Shown here one piece after another: positions 35,810 through 44,385 of a DNA stretch of 64,000 nt (positions are counted from its first letter, which is position 1; each line of letters opens with the position of its first letter). The translations under genes and the position numbers were made by a program. Source of the DNA: Stigonema ocellatum SAG 48.90 = DSM 106950 (GTDB lineage Bacteria; Cyanobacteriota; Cyanobacteriia; Cyanobacteriales; Nostocaceae); assembly GCA_016903675.1 (NCBI GenBank), contig JADQBA010000002.1, positions 124,001 through 188,000 of the forward strand, in the 5' to 3' direction. The notes below the pieces were generated by a model that ran no database searches, was not told the origin of the DNA, and saw nothing but the letters and a program-made list of their open reading frames with translations.

Positions 35810-36112
35810 TCACTCTTGGTCTTCAAAAATAGATGGTAAATCTCGGCGAGCATTAATCACTCGGAGAATTTCAACCCCATCGCCCAAAACTCTGTAAAAA
35901 ATAATATACCCATCCAAAGGTAGTCCGCGCAGGTAGGAGCGGATTTCTGCATAACTCCTACCAATGGTGGGAAAATTTATTAATTGCTCACAGCGACGGT
36001 CGAATTTGCGGAAAAATTGTTCTCCAGCTTCGACACTATTAGCAGTGAAGTAGTCAGCAATTTCCTTGAGGTCTTGGGTTGCAAGAATGTTAATGAAATA
36101 ACGACGATTCAT
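35810..36112 (-). CDS. parE: RelE/ParE-family toxin
   Basis: A 100-residue ParE-like protein (ATQDLKEIADYFTANSVEAG, FPTIGRSYAEIRSYLRGLPL, FYRVLGDGVEILRVINARRD). ParE toxins inhibit gyrase; RelE members cleave mRNA, and sequence alone leans to ParE. Its ATG overlaps the antitoxin stop by four bases (ATGA). Confidence 0.85.
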   Translation of the reverse strand: MNRRYFINILATQDLKEIADYFTANSVEAGEQFFRKFDRRCEQLINFPTIGRSYAEIRSYLRGLPLDGYIIFYRVLGDGVEILRVINARRDLPSIFEDQE

Positions 36113-36375
36113 TCTTGCGCCTCACGCACTTGCTGGAAGTGTTCAAGAATTTGGTTAACAAAAGTTTTTCCGTCGATGGGTGGAGTCTGAACGCTCATGG
36201 CGATCGCAGCGTCTATTTTTTCTTCCACAGAATTTATCCACTCAGCATCAGCTTGCTCATATTCATCAAGTAGCCTGAAAGCAAGTTCTAAAACTTCTTC
36301 AGCATTGCGATATTTACCTGTTTGCAGCTTGGCTTGGATAAATTTTTCTTGCTTTGGTGTAAGTATAATGTTCAT
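36109..36375 (-). CDS. parD: ParD-like antitoxin
   Basis: An 88-residue antitoxin (NIILTPKQEKFIQAKLQTGK, YRNAEEVLELAFRLLDE) with the ribbon-helix-helix pattern of ParD/CopG proteins, directly upstream of and overlapping the ParE toxin. I choose the ATG at 36375; an ATG five codons upstream is possible. Antitoxin-first order implies autoregulation of the pair. Confidence 0.83.
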   Translation of the reverse strand: MNIILTPKQEKFIQAKLQTGKYRNAEEVLELAFRLLDEYEQADAEWINSVEEKIDAAIAMSVQTPPIDGKTFVNQILEHFQQVREAQE

Positions 36376-36439
36376 GACATTCGATTCCACTGTTTGCTTT
36401 GTATTTTAACAAGGCGATCTAAGCATAAAGAAGTGGACG

Positions 36440-39139
36440 TTACAACCAGACTTTGAACTTTCTCACATACCAAACTTTGAGCAACTGTGTTAGAGAGCAA
36501 TAGCTCAACAGGGTTAATATCAGCCAAGGGAAGTAGCTGATGGGCAAAGGTACTAATCCGAGGTTTGCTCCCAGAGGGGATTGGGGAATATAAATACCCA
36601 TCGCCATGATGATAACACTTAACAGAGTTATTGGTACAGATGCCCAACTTTGAAAAAACGGTATCTTCGGGGTGCGGATGATGTGGAAAATCAATGTTTG
36701 GGATAACAGCCCTTCAATGAACCAGCCAGATTGGAACAGAGATTGGGACTCCACAGTGGTAGCACCAAAGATAAACCACATGAGGGCAAAGGTTGTGTAG
36801 TCAAACACAGAACTGATGGGACCAATCAAGAGTATAAAACGCCCAATATCGCCAATCATCCATTTACGAGGTTTTTTCAGGTAGACTTCATCCACATTAT
36901 CAAAGGGGACGGCAATCTGAGATAAGTCATACAACAAATTTTGCACCAACAGATGGATAGGCAACATGGGCAAGAATGGCAACAAAATACTTGCTCCCAA
37001 CACACTAAACGCATTGCCGAAGTTGGAGCTAGCAACTATCTTGATGTACTTGATAATATTGTTAAATGTCCTTCTGCCTTGAATAACCCCCTGTTCTAGA
37101 ACAAGCAGACTCTTTTCCAAAAGAATGATATCGGCGGATTCTTTGGCAATATCCACAGCTGTATCCACCGAAATCCCCACATCAGCTTGTCGAAGTGCTG
37201 GTGCATCATTAATTCCATCTCCCAAATAACCCACCGTGTTACCTTTAGATTGTAGTGCCTTGATCACCTTTGCCTTTTGCTGCGGGGAGAGTTTGGCAAA
37301 GACAGTAGTCGTTCCCGCTAGTTCCGCCAACTGTTGATCAGACAAGGTTTCAATTTCACTGCCTAGTACAGTGTGATGAACATATAAACCAACCTCTTTG
37401 CAGAGTTTGCGGGTCACGACTTCATTGTCCCCGGTCAAGATTTTAACCTGTACACCACATTCACTGAGGGCAGCGATCGCTTCTGTTGCCGTTTGTTTAG
37501 GCGGGTCGAGAAAAGCTAAATAACCGCTTAAAATCATCTGATTTTCATCTCGAAGTGTGTAATGACTTTTTCGCGGGGACACTTCCTTGTAAGCAATGGC
37601 AATGACACGCAGCCCATCTTCATTTAACTGGCGCGTCATTCTTGTCACTTGTTCTTTAAGCGACTGCTCCAAAGGTAACAGGTTGCCGTTGTCAACTTCT
37701 ACATGAGTACAAATTTGTAAAATTTCTTCGATAGCACCCTTACAAATCAACAGATGGCAACGATTTTTTGTTTCCACAACAACTGAGAGACGGCGACGGA
37801 CAAAGTCGAAGGGAATTTCATTAACTTTGTGGTAATTGTTTTCAATCTCTAAAATATCCTGCCGCATTTCAACATGCTTCAAGACTGCGTTGTCTATTAG
37901 GCTCTTTAAACCACTTTGGTAGAAGCTGTTGAGATAGGCATATTTTAGCACCGCTGAACTTTCGCGCCCATGAACATCCAAGTACCGATCCAGAATAATT
38001 TGGTCTTGAGTGAGGGTGCCGGTTTTATCAGTACACAAAATATTCATTGCGCCAAAGTTTTGCATGGCGTTGAGCCGTTTGACAATCACCTGATGGCGTG
38101 ACATCTTCACTGCACCAAAGGCGAGAGTGGCGGTGACAATCATCGGTAACATCTCAGGGGTAAGACTAACAGCAACTGATACACCAAAAAAGAAACCCTC
38201 CACCCAATTCCCTTTGGTGAAGCCATTCATCAGCAATACAATTGGCACCATGACAGCTATGAACCGGAGTAGCAGCCAACTGACACCATTCAATCCTTTG
38301 TCAAAACTCGTTTGCGAGTGCTGTCCAACAACTTTCTTGGCTAAAGAACCAAAGTAAGTTTTGTTACCTGTGGCGACAACTACGGCTTTTGCTTTACCAC
38401 TGACAACATTTGTACCCATAAAACAGACGTTGGGTAGTTCCAGTGGGCTGATAAGATGTTTAGTTATGGGAGAGGCAACTTTCTGGACAAATTCTGACAA
38501 TTTATTGGATTTTTCGGTAGGTAAAGACTCACCTGTCAGGACAGACTGATTGATAAAAAAGTCTTTAGCCGTGAGTAGTCTCACATCTGCTGGCACTAAA
38601 TCGCCTGCTACTAGGTAAATAATATCTCCAGGTACCAAGAACTTGAAGGGGATTTCTTCTTTTTGCTCTAGTTTGTTGTAGAGACAACGGCTCACTGTTG
38701 CTGTTGTACTCACGATTTTATTTAATGCTTCGGCTGCTTGGTGGGAGCGAAACTCAGTGATGAACCGAATCAAAACACTGACAAGCACCATGATGCCGAT
38801 AATCACCGTCGATTCCTTGTTGTCTGTGAAATAGGAAAGGATCGCTAGCCCTAACAACAGGAAAATGAAGGGGTTTTTGAAGGCTAAAAGCAGTTGTATG
38901 TACCATTGGGGCGGTCTTTCATGGGCAACTTCATTCAGACCCCATTTCTCTAGGCGATCGCGGGCTTCTTGGTAAGACAAACCGATTGGTGATGTTGAGA
39001 GTGCTTCTAACACTTGACTAGTATGTTTGAAGGCTTCTTCAACCACTCGCAGTGACGACATCCGGGTAGAGGTTCTCGGTTTTGCCGATGACTTCTGGTT
39101 GAGAACAAACAGCAAGCGATGAGGAAATAGGAAGTCCAT
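36440..39139 (-). CDS. mgtA: Magnesium-translocating P-type ATPase (MgtA type)
   Basis: An 899-residue P3B-type ATPase importing Mg2+ across the inner membrane. Features: N-terminal cation-ATPase domain (about 30-100), actuator motif VLTGESLPTEKS (about 200), phosphorylation site CTDKTGTLTQDQ (about 370), nucleotide domain KGAIEEILQICTHVE, hinge GYLGDGINDAPALRQADVGI (about 640) and about ten membrane helices. It is downstream of the 75-residue protein and NRAMP-like genes on the same strand, across a repeat array, and the three may form one metal-uptake unit. Confidence 0.93.
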   Translation of the reverse strand: MDFLFPHRLLFVLNQKSSAKPRTSTRMSSLRVVEEAFKHTSQVLEALSTSPIGLSYQEARDRLEKWGLNEVAHERPPQWYIQLLLAFKNPFIFLLLGLAILSYFTDNKESTVIIGIMVLVSVLIRFITEFRSHQAAEALNKIVSTTATVSRCLYNKLEQKEEIPFKFLVPGDIIYLVAGDLVPADVRLLTAKDFFINQSVLTGESLPTEKSNKLSEFVQKVASPITKHLISPLELPNVCFMGTNVVSGKAKAVVVATGNKTYFGSLAKKVVGQHSQTSFDKGLNGVSWLLLRFIAVMVPIVLLMNGFTKGNWVEGFFFGVSVAVSLTPEMLPMIVTATLAFGAVKMSRHQVIVKRLNAMQNFGAMNILCTDKTGTLTQDQIILDRYLDVHGRESSAVLKYAYLNSFYQSGLKSLIDNAVLKHVEMRQDILEIENNYHKVNEIPFDFVRRRLSVVVETKNRCHLLICKGAIEEILQICTHVEVDNGNLLPLEQSLKEQVTRMTRQLNEDGLRVIAIAYKEVSPRKSHYTLRDENQMILSGYLAFLDPPKQTATEAIAALSECGVQVKILTGDNEVVTRKLCKEVGLYVHHTVLGSEIETLSDQQLAELAGTTTVFAKLSPQQKAKVIKALQSKGNTVGYLGDGINDAPALRQADVGISVDTAVDIAKESADIILLEKSLLVLEQGVIQGRRTFNNIIKYIKIVASSNFGNAFSVLGASILLPFLPMLPIHLLVQNLLYDLSQIAVPFDNVDEVYLKKPRKWMIGDIGRFILLIGPISSVFDYTTFALMWFIFGATTVESQSLFQSGWFIEGLLSQTLIFHIIRTPKIPFFQSWASVPITLLSVIIMAMGIYIPQSPLGANLGLVPLPISYFPWLILTLLSYCSLTQLLKVWYVRKFKVWL

Positions 39140-39156
39140 GGCTTTGTACCTTATAG

Positions 39157-39297
39157 AAGGGGTGTAGGGGTGTGAGGGTGTGGGGGTGTAGGGGAAACTT
39201 CATGAATAAATACATTCGCTTCTACCTTGTGGGTATAACTAGGGTGTAACCTTTCTTAAATCCCCTACACCCCTACACCCCCACACCCCTACACCCG
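39157..39297. repeat. Paired arrays GTGTAGGG / CTACACCC
   Basis: G-strand units at 39157-39194 and C-strand units at 39262-39297, with an AT-rich centre. They lie in the leader of mgtA, between it and the 75-residue gene. Confidence 0.85.
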
Positions 39298-39305
39298 TTC
39301 TTTTG

Positions 39306-39533
39306 TTAGTGCTGTATCCCACCAAACAATCCTGCCTGTAACATTACACGGTAGAATACGAGTGCGATCATGAGCAGCAAGTAGACGCGTAACACTGTCA
39401 GGGAAACTCTGACGGTTGGGGTCATACGCATGAGTCCGACAGATTTATAAGACAGCTTCTCTTCTGGTTCATCATCCAAGGGATGTACCACCTCGAAATA
39501 CTCTCTGTTATGGTCGTTTGTCCTCTTAGCCAT
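39306..39533 (-). CDS. Small membrane protein between metal-transporter genes
   Basis: A 75-residue protein with an acidic/basic soluble start (about 1-40; FEVVHPLDDEPEEKLSYKSV), then one hydrophobic helix (SLTVLRVYLLLMIALVFYRV) and a short tail. It starts 29 bp after the NRAMP-like stop and is followed by mgtA. No family is recognised. The position suggests an accessory subunit or regulator of one of the transporters, as is known for other short membrane proteins acting on MgtA; this is inference. Confidence 0.65.
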   Translation of the reverse strand: MAKRTNDHNREYFEVVHPLDDEPEEKLSYKSVGLMRMTPTVRVSLTVLRVYLLLMIALVFYRVMLQAGLFGGIQH

Positions 39534-39562
39534 GGCTTTTTCCTCTACAAATTTTGCTTTGT

Positions 39563-40873
39563 TTAACCTGCTGTAGAACTGGCTCTTAAGAGATTGGGGG
39601 CGAGTTGCTGCGCTGCTAAGACCAGTGACAGCATGAACAGAACGATAATAATGGTCCAGTTGATGTAGTTATTCCAAGGCTTATTCACAAACTCATCTCC
39701 CAGCAATTCCCGATCATTCAACAGCAATTGCAGAAAGATGATTGCAGAAGGGAGCATCACCCCTGCTAGCACCTGTACGCCAATAATAATCAATTGCAAG
39801 GGTGCATTTGGTAGAAGCACCAAGCCACCCGCAGCCACCACACATAAAGCGTAGACAATATAAAAGCCTGGCGATCGACGAAAGCTCATTTGCAGACTGT
39901 GTGTCCAGCCCATAACTTCACTGTATGCCCAAGCGCTGGCAAGGGAAATGGCTGTCGCTCCCAAAAGTGCCGCATTACACATCATCATCAGAATGAAGTT
40001 TTTGAAAATAGGACCAGCGAAGGGAGCCAGATGTACCGCTAAATCTGCCGGATCTTTGAAATCGATGTGATGACGGAAGCCGAGGTCACCCACCAGGATC
40101 ATGCACCCGGCAACGATTACCGTAAAACAGGCACCGATAAATGTATCTAAACGTGACCACTTCAGGTCACGGAAGCGGAGTTTTTTATCTGCTATGCAGC
40201 TTTGTTGAAAAAACAATTGCCAAGGGGCAATGGTGGTGCCCACCATCCCAATCACCAGGAACACCAGCTCATTCGTGATCCCGCCTGGTGGGATATTGGG
40301 AACCAAGGTGTCGTGTATCACATGGACAGGTGCGGGCTGGGAGAAAAAACATAGAAAGAACCAGCTGATGTCCAGTAAGCAAAGGACAATGGTCATCCGC
40401 TCCCAGTTGCGATAGCTACCAGTGATCACTATTGCGATTAACACTCCAATCGATAAGGGTACTGCTAGCTGGGGTTTAATGCCCGCTGATGATGCTGCTA
40501 GGGAGACGGCGGCAAATTCGGTCACCAAGGTCAAGAAGTTAACCAGCAGCAGGTCCAACAGTGAAAACCGCCCCCACCATTTGCCAAAGCGGTGGTAGAT
40601 CATGGCCGCGTGTCCTTGACCAGTGGCAATACCCAAGCGCACCACCATCTCTTGGATAAAGTAGGTGATGGGCAGGAGCAAGAACATTATCCAAAGCAAA
40701 TGGGTGCCATATTGGGCACCCGCCTGTATATATGTCGAGACGGCCCCAGCATCGTTGTCTGCCTCCATGACTATTATTCCAGGACCTGCCACCATAAGAA
40801 AGGTAATGATATCCCGTGCCGTGCGTGAACGAACACGCACGGCTGTTGGCGAAGTCTCTTGCACATCAGTCAT
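39563..40873 (-). CDS. NRAMP-family metal transporter with atypical metal site
   Basis: 436 residues with eleven predicted helices. The helix-1 segment reads GPGIIVMEADNDAGAVSTYI where classic NRAMP/MntH proteins have DPGN: the Asp is kept, Pro and Asn are Ala. The helix-6 motif MPHN reads APWQ (TTIAPWQLFFQQS), so the metal-coordinating Met is lost. These changes remove two of the ligands behind Mn2+/Fe2+ selectivity. The start is the ATG at 40873 with AAGGA upstream; a longer frame to 41101 lacks family similarity. The mgtA neighbour makes Mg2+ a reasonable candidate substrate. Confidence 0.82.
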   Translation of the reverse strand: MTDVQETSPTAVRVRSRTARDIITFLMVAGPGIIVMEADNDAGAVSTYIQAGAQYGTHLLWIMFLLLPITYFIQEMVVRLGIATGQGHAAMIYHRFGKWWGRFSLLDLLLVNFLTLVTEFAAVSLAASSAGIKPQLAVPLSIGVLIAIVITGSYRNWERMTIVLCLLDISWFFLCFFSQPAPVHVIHDTLVPNIPPGGITNELVFLVIGMVGTTIAPWQLFFQQSCIADKKLRFRDLKWSRLDTFIGACFTVIVAGCMILVGDLGFRHHIDFKDPADLAVHLAPFAGPIFKNFILMMMCNAALLGATAISLASAWAYSEVMGWTHSLQMSFRRSPGFYIVYALCVVAAGGLVLLPNAPLQLIIIGVQVLAGVMLPSAIIFLQLLLNDRELLGDEFVNKPWNNYINWTIIIVLFMLSLVLAAQQLAPNLLRASSTAG

Positions 40874-41100
40874 TTGCACAAATCCTTTTTTGATTTTTAC
40901 TAAAACTGTTTTGCAGCTACTTTCCATATCTGCTTGCTGATAATGACAGCACAAATTGTATGGTGGGCATCGCCTACCAGTAACATATGTGATGTACATT
41001 TGAGATATTGGTATACAGCGACTACACGAAAAAAAATCGCTCTCCAGCCAGATAACTCTTACAGATTGATTGGCTAGTAGTTTGCTAATCGAAAGTTTCA

Positions 41101-41132
41101 TAGTTGTGCTTTAGCGCTAAAACGCAACTATG
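41101..41132. repeat. Palindromic repeat, GTAGTTGCGC family
   Basis: TAGTTGTGCTTTAGCGC paired with a GCGC-less variant ending AACGCAACTA. A degenerate copy. Confidence 0.7.
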
Positions 41133-41171
41133 AGTTTCTTGAAGTGATGAAAATTAATGATATCCACGAGG

Positions 41172-41232
41172 TTTGTAGTAGCGCTTTAGCGCAAAAAACC
41201 GCGATTTTATGCGCTAAATCGCTACTACGAAC
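41172..41232. repeat. Palindromic repeat, GTAGT(A/T)GCGC family
   Basis: GTAGTAGCGCTTTAGCGC on the left and GCGCTAAATCGCTACTAC on the right, with a CCGCGATTTT-containing centre. Confidence 0.8.
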
Positions 41233-41535
41233 TAAGAAATGACCTGTCAGAGTGCCTTGACAGCCTACTAGTTATGAGTACTACGACAAGATTTGAGATC
41301 TTGCTTCGAGTCTAAAAGCTACGTAATGAGGCTTCCTACCTATGGGAGATCCATAAGTTGTATTGGCTCATTTAATAAATTGATTTTAAGTCTGATTACG
41401 CGCTTCCCTAGTATTTCTGACTTCCAGAAAACCGCAGAATTATGCGCTTGATAATTGAATGGGATTTTTCATAAGTTCATCTCTTTTGAAAATGACCGCC
41501 TAACTCGCTGGCGGTCAGAGATAAACTGGAGAACC

Positions 41536-41670
41536 CTAGGAAAGAGTTAACACAAGTAAGTTCATCACAGTGACCGCCAGCTTACTACCGTGAGGAACCT
41601 CTTCTTGAGGTTCTTCAGGCACTGAGCCTACTTGAACACAAATCTGGCTAATACTGCCAGAGCCTTCCAT
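41536..41670 (-). CDS. 44-residue peptide of unknown function
   Basis: ATG at 41670 with a strong AAGGAG nine bases upstream, stop TAG at 41536. The product MEGSGSISQICVQVGSVPEE (first 20 residues) continues through a Glu/Pro-rich centre (PQEEVPHGSK) to a hydrophobic end (LAVTVMNLLVLTLS). One cysteine at residue 11. It is in an 850-bp gap between divergent genes. The layout could fit a modified or secreted peptide precursor or a small membrane protein, but no GG cleavage motif or maturation gene is present nearby. Confidence 0.5.
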   Translation of the reverse strand: MEGSGSISQICVQVGSVPEEPQEEVPHGSKLAVTVMNLLVLTLS

Positions 41671-41949
41671 TGAGTTATTCTCCTTGTAAGTTTTTATAAA
41701 TGTTGACTAGGTCATGAGATTTAAGTTCCCATTATAAGACAAAATAGCACGGAAGTCTTTCTGAGTCAATAAAATTTCAGGTAGTGCGACACGCAGCGCT
41801 AAATCTGCTTCCACCCGTCATATTTGAAATCTTTGGGGAATTTTTGCAGTTCCCTGAGCATAAGCTTTATAGGATAATATCGCTAGTCTTCTATCAGCCA
41901 TATGGTCTGGCAACGCTCCCAATTGCAAATTTTCTAAACATGTAGTTAT

Positions 41950-42792
41950 ATGGTTATTATCCAAGATTTTAGCAATCTAACTAGCCGTCAGTTCAAGCTG
42001 CTGCTGCAACCTCAGCGATTGAAGAAGCTAGAAGACTTTCATAAACTTAGTGAGGTCATCAACTTAAACTTATCCTTCTGTGACCTGCACTTTCAGCATA
42101 ACCCCTACCTAGAACCCTTTATCCGTGTGGTTTGGTTTTACGATACGAAAAACTTCGACCTGTTTAACAACTCCTTCATTCTCCGGAAGCGACGCTTTTA
42201 TCGTTACGGCTTACCAAGAAAGACTTGGGAGTTAGTCGTTAAGTTTCGTCACTCCAGCAAAGAGTTGGCTGCTCAGGTAGCCATGACAACTACAATTGAC
42301 ACCCTGTGTAAGAATCGGTTTAAGGAAGAAATCCTCATGGCAGGGAGCGAGGTTGGGAGTTTACGCAGCATTTACTCTAATAATTGTAAGTTTATTTCTC
42401 CTCGGATAAATCTCAGCGGTAAGCTGAGCAAGGTATTTAAGTACTTACCAGGGGTGCAGCCTCTACTCAACTGTTCAGAGCGTAAGCTCAGACTGGTTAA
42501 CAGTCTGCCAATTAAAGAGGTGCTGGTGAAGGTAGGAGAAATTAGATTTAGCGAAACCGTCAAGACAGAGATTACTATGGCACTATGGCGTAACCTAGTT
42601 GATGAAACACCACTCGTGGGAGAATTATCTTTTGAGTACAAAGTCAATCATCCCTCTAGTCCGACTCTAGAACAGATGCAACAGTCGGAGAAATTCTTTC
42701 GCTTACTACAAGTGGCTTTACACGACAAGTTATTCTTAGGTAGCACAAAAACAGCGCTCATCTACAATTCTGCCAAGAAGAAAACAGAGTAG
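41950..42792 (+). CDS. CYTH-like domain protein (tentative)
   Basis: A 280-residue soluble protein. The stretch VVWFYDTKNFDLFNNSFILR followed by KRRFYRYGLPRKTWELVVKF (about 61-103) resembles the CYTH/VTC pattern in which a substrate-derived strand pair YFDTxxxxLxxxxxxLRxR precedes WxLTxK. Later KEEILMAG and GELSFEYKV could supply the paired acidic and basic strands. CYTH proteins bind triphosphates or polyphosphate. The resemblance is partial; otherwise the protein is unassigned. Confidence 0.45.
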   Translation: MVIIQDFSNLTSRQFKLLLQPQRLKKLEDFHKLSEVINLNLSFCDLHFQHNPYLEPFIRVVWFYDTKNFDLFNNSFILRKRRFYRYGLPRKTWELVVKFRHSSKELAAQVAMTTTIDTLCKNRFKEEILMAGSEVGSLRSIYSNNCKFISPRINLSGKLSKVFKYLPGVQPLLNCSERKLRLVNSLPIKEVLVKVGEIRFSETVKTEITMALWRNLVDETPLVGELSFEYKVNHPSSPTLEQMQQSEKFFRLLQVALHDKLFLGSTKTALIYNSAKKKTE

Positions 42793-43093
42793 GGAGGAAT
42801 TATGAATTATGAATTATGAATTATGAAACAGCCCTAAGCGCACCCCCGACTGTCACAATGGGTTTTTTCGGATTTTTTACGCGATCGCTCTAGGCAAGCT
42901 TTAGACCTCGACCGAAAATCATAGTCTCATCTCCCCACACCCGATGAAAGCCCACCCTAAACCATCCACCCTCTCCTGTGTTAAGTTTCAAATTTAAAAG
43001 CAATAATTTAACTCCTGTGGTTTCACCAAATCCTGCTTTAGGAGCTACTAACCAAGGTTATACACTTCAATCTTGAATCAAAGAGGAGAATCT
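42793..43093. other. Intergenic region
   Basis: ATGAATT/TATGAAT heptamers at 42796-42825, an HIP1 site at about 42881, then AT-rich DNA. No gene seen. Confidence 0.5.
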
Positions 43094-43213
43094 ATGATTG
43101 ATTTTGACAAAAATTCACGCTTGTACGAAAATTGCCGAGTTGAAACTGAAACTCATCCAATAAGTAACCGCGCAAGGCTAAGTACAAGATTGCACAAGTT
43201 CGTGATGAAATGA
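43094..43213 (+). CDS. 39-residue reading frame, possibly a truncated gene
   Basis: ATG at 43094 preceded by GAGGAG, encoding MIDFDKNSRLYENCRVETET... and ending TGA at 43211-43213. The good ribosome binding site supports translation. A palindromic repeat begins about 15 bp after the stop, so the frame may be the surviving 5' end of a longer gene. Confidence 0.35.
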   Translation: MIDFDKNSRLYENCRVETETHPISNRARLSTRLHKFVMK

Positions 43214-43227
43214 AAATAACGTCTATC

Positions 43228-43268
43228 GTTCGTAGTTGCGCTTTAGCGCTGAAGCGCAACTACGAACT
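43228..43268. repeat. Palindromic repeat, GTAGTTGCGC family
   Basis: TTCGTAGTTGCGCTTTAGCGC-like left arm and GCGCAACTACGAA right arm, near-perfect. Confidence 0.85.
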
Positions 43269-43311
43269 AAAACGCCAAGAATTTATGGAACATGGTCAGA
43301 TAACACCTTAT

Positions 43312-43938
43312 TTATGTAGAGATGCTTTCGTTAGGTTGGGAAGAAGATTTGCTTGTGAAGAACTTCCAGATTCTTTGGATGGCAAATATGAGAAAACCAA
43401 TGACGATTATGCCTGCTACCACTGGTAAAGCGATCGCTAGCACCGACAGTGCGATTGCGCTAACTAGCTCAATGGTTGACACCACTGGGTTAGTTAATCC
43501 ACCTGAGACACCTGTAGACGTTATCCGTAAGATATTCATTAATCCCTTAGTTAACCCTGCTGTTCCACCACCTGCAATTAAAGCTAACGTCCATTGCACC
43601 ACTGGATTCATTTCAGGGGCAAAAGATGCTGTTACAATCGTCCCGGCGATAAATGCAGCAGGTGTAGCAACTGTGTCCAGCAAATGGTCTAACCAAGGAA
43701 TGTAGTATCCGATAATTTCCAATAAACAAGCCACAGCCAGCACAGCTAAGGCTTGAGGTGATTCCAGCCAATCAAAGTCAGTTGGTAAATCGAAATGTCC
43801 AAAAACCGAAGCCACACTTAGTGCAAGCAGTGGTACAAATACTCTAAAGCCAGCAGCCGCGCTCAAACTGATCCCAAGTAGGAACTCAATCAAGGTATCT
43901 AGATTGAATAAAGTATTTAGGTCAATAGTGGAACTCAA
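43312..43938 (-). CDS. DUF4126 membrane protein
   Basis: A 208-residue polytopic membrane protein of the DUF4126 family, with helices at about 18-45, 65-85, 95-115, 120-140 and 158-195 (GISLSAAAGFRVFVPLLALS; PWLDHLLDTVATPAAFIAGT; GGTAGLTKGLMNILR). The function is unknown. Confidence 0.8.
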   Translation of the reverse strand: MSSTIDLNTLFNLDTLIEFLLGISLSAAAGFRVFVPLLALSVASVFGHFDLPTDFDWLESPQALAVLAVACLLEIIGYYIPWLDHLLDTVATPAAFIAGTIVTASFAPEMNPVVQWTLALIAGGGTAGLTKGLMNILRITSTGVSGGLTNPVVSTIELVSAIALSVLAIALPVVAGIIVIGFLIFAIQRIWKFFTSKSSSQPNESIST

Positions 43939-44385
43939 GTTATCCTCCTGCTGGTCAAGCTAAATCATCAAATGCATTCCTGTGTTGAAGTGTTCTTTTT
44001 TCTTCAACTCCAGAACGCTCACTCAATACCAAACAGAGTTACACTAACAAACTGTGTTCAAACCTTCATCAGTCTTTAGATGTGGCGTTGGTTAATCACA
44101 ATATGAACGTCATCTGTAGAGACGCGATTAATCGCGTCTCTACAAAAATCGTGGTTGTACAAAAAACCTTTGATGGGTTTGTAGTTGCGCTGTCTACGCA
44201 AAAAAGCCGCGATTTAACCGGCGCTGTAGACGCTGCGCGGCTTCGGTGCAAGGGTAGCGCTACTACGAACTAATGGTGGATTACTAGCCAATTTTCTAGG
44301 GTGAATTCTCCCCATTTTTCTGATGCCATCAGTGAGAAAAAGGCGACACCATATAAGCATCCAGACAAATTTGTGGAGAAATCTA
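43939..44385. other. Intergenic region with repeats
   Basis: A TGTAGAGACG palindrome at 44115-44144 and a long imperfect member of the GTAGTTGCGC family at about 44178-44273. The promoter of the protease set should lie after 44273. Confidence 0.6.
44115..44144. repeat. TGTAGAGACG palindrome
   Basis: A perfect 15-base inverted repeat, identical in core to the copy at 27550-27577. Confidence 0.85.

Larger units (their letters stand above)
40874..41535. other. Intergenic region with two palindromic repeats
   Basis: It contains the upstream region of the NRAMP-like gene and two members of the GTAGTTGCGC palindrome family (41101-41132 and 41172-41232). No other gene is evident. Confidence 0.55.
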
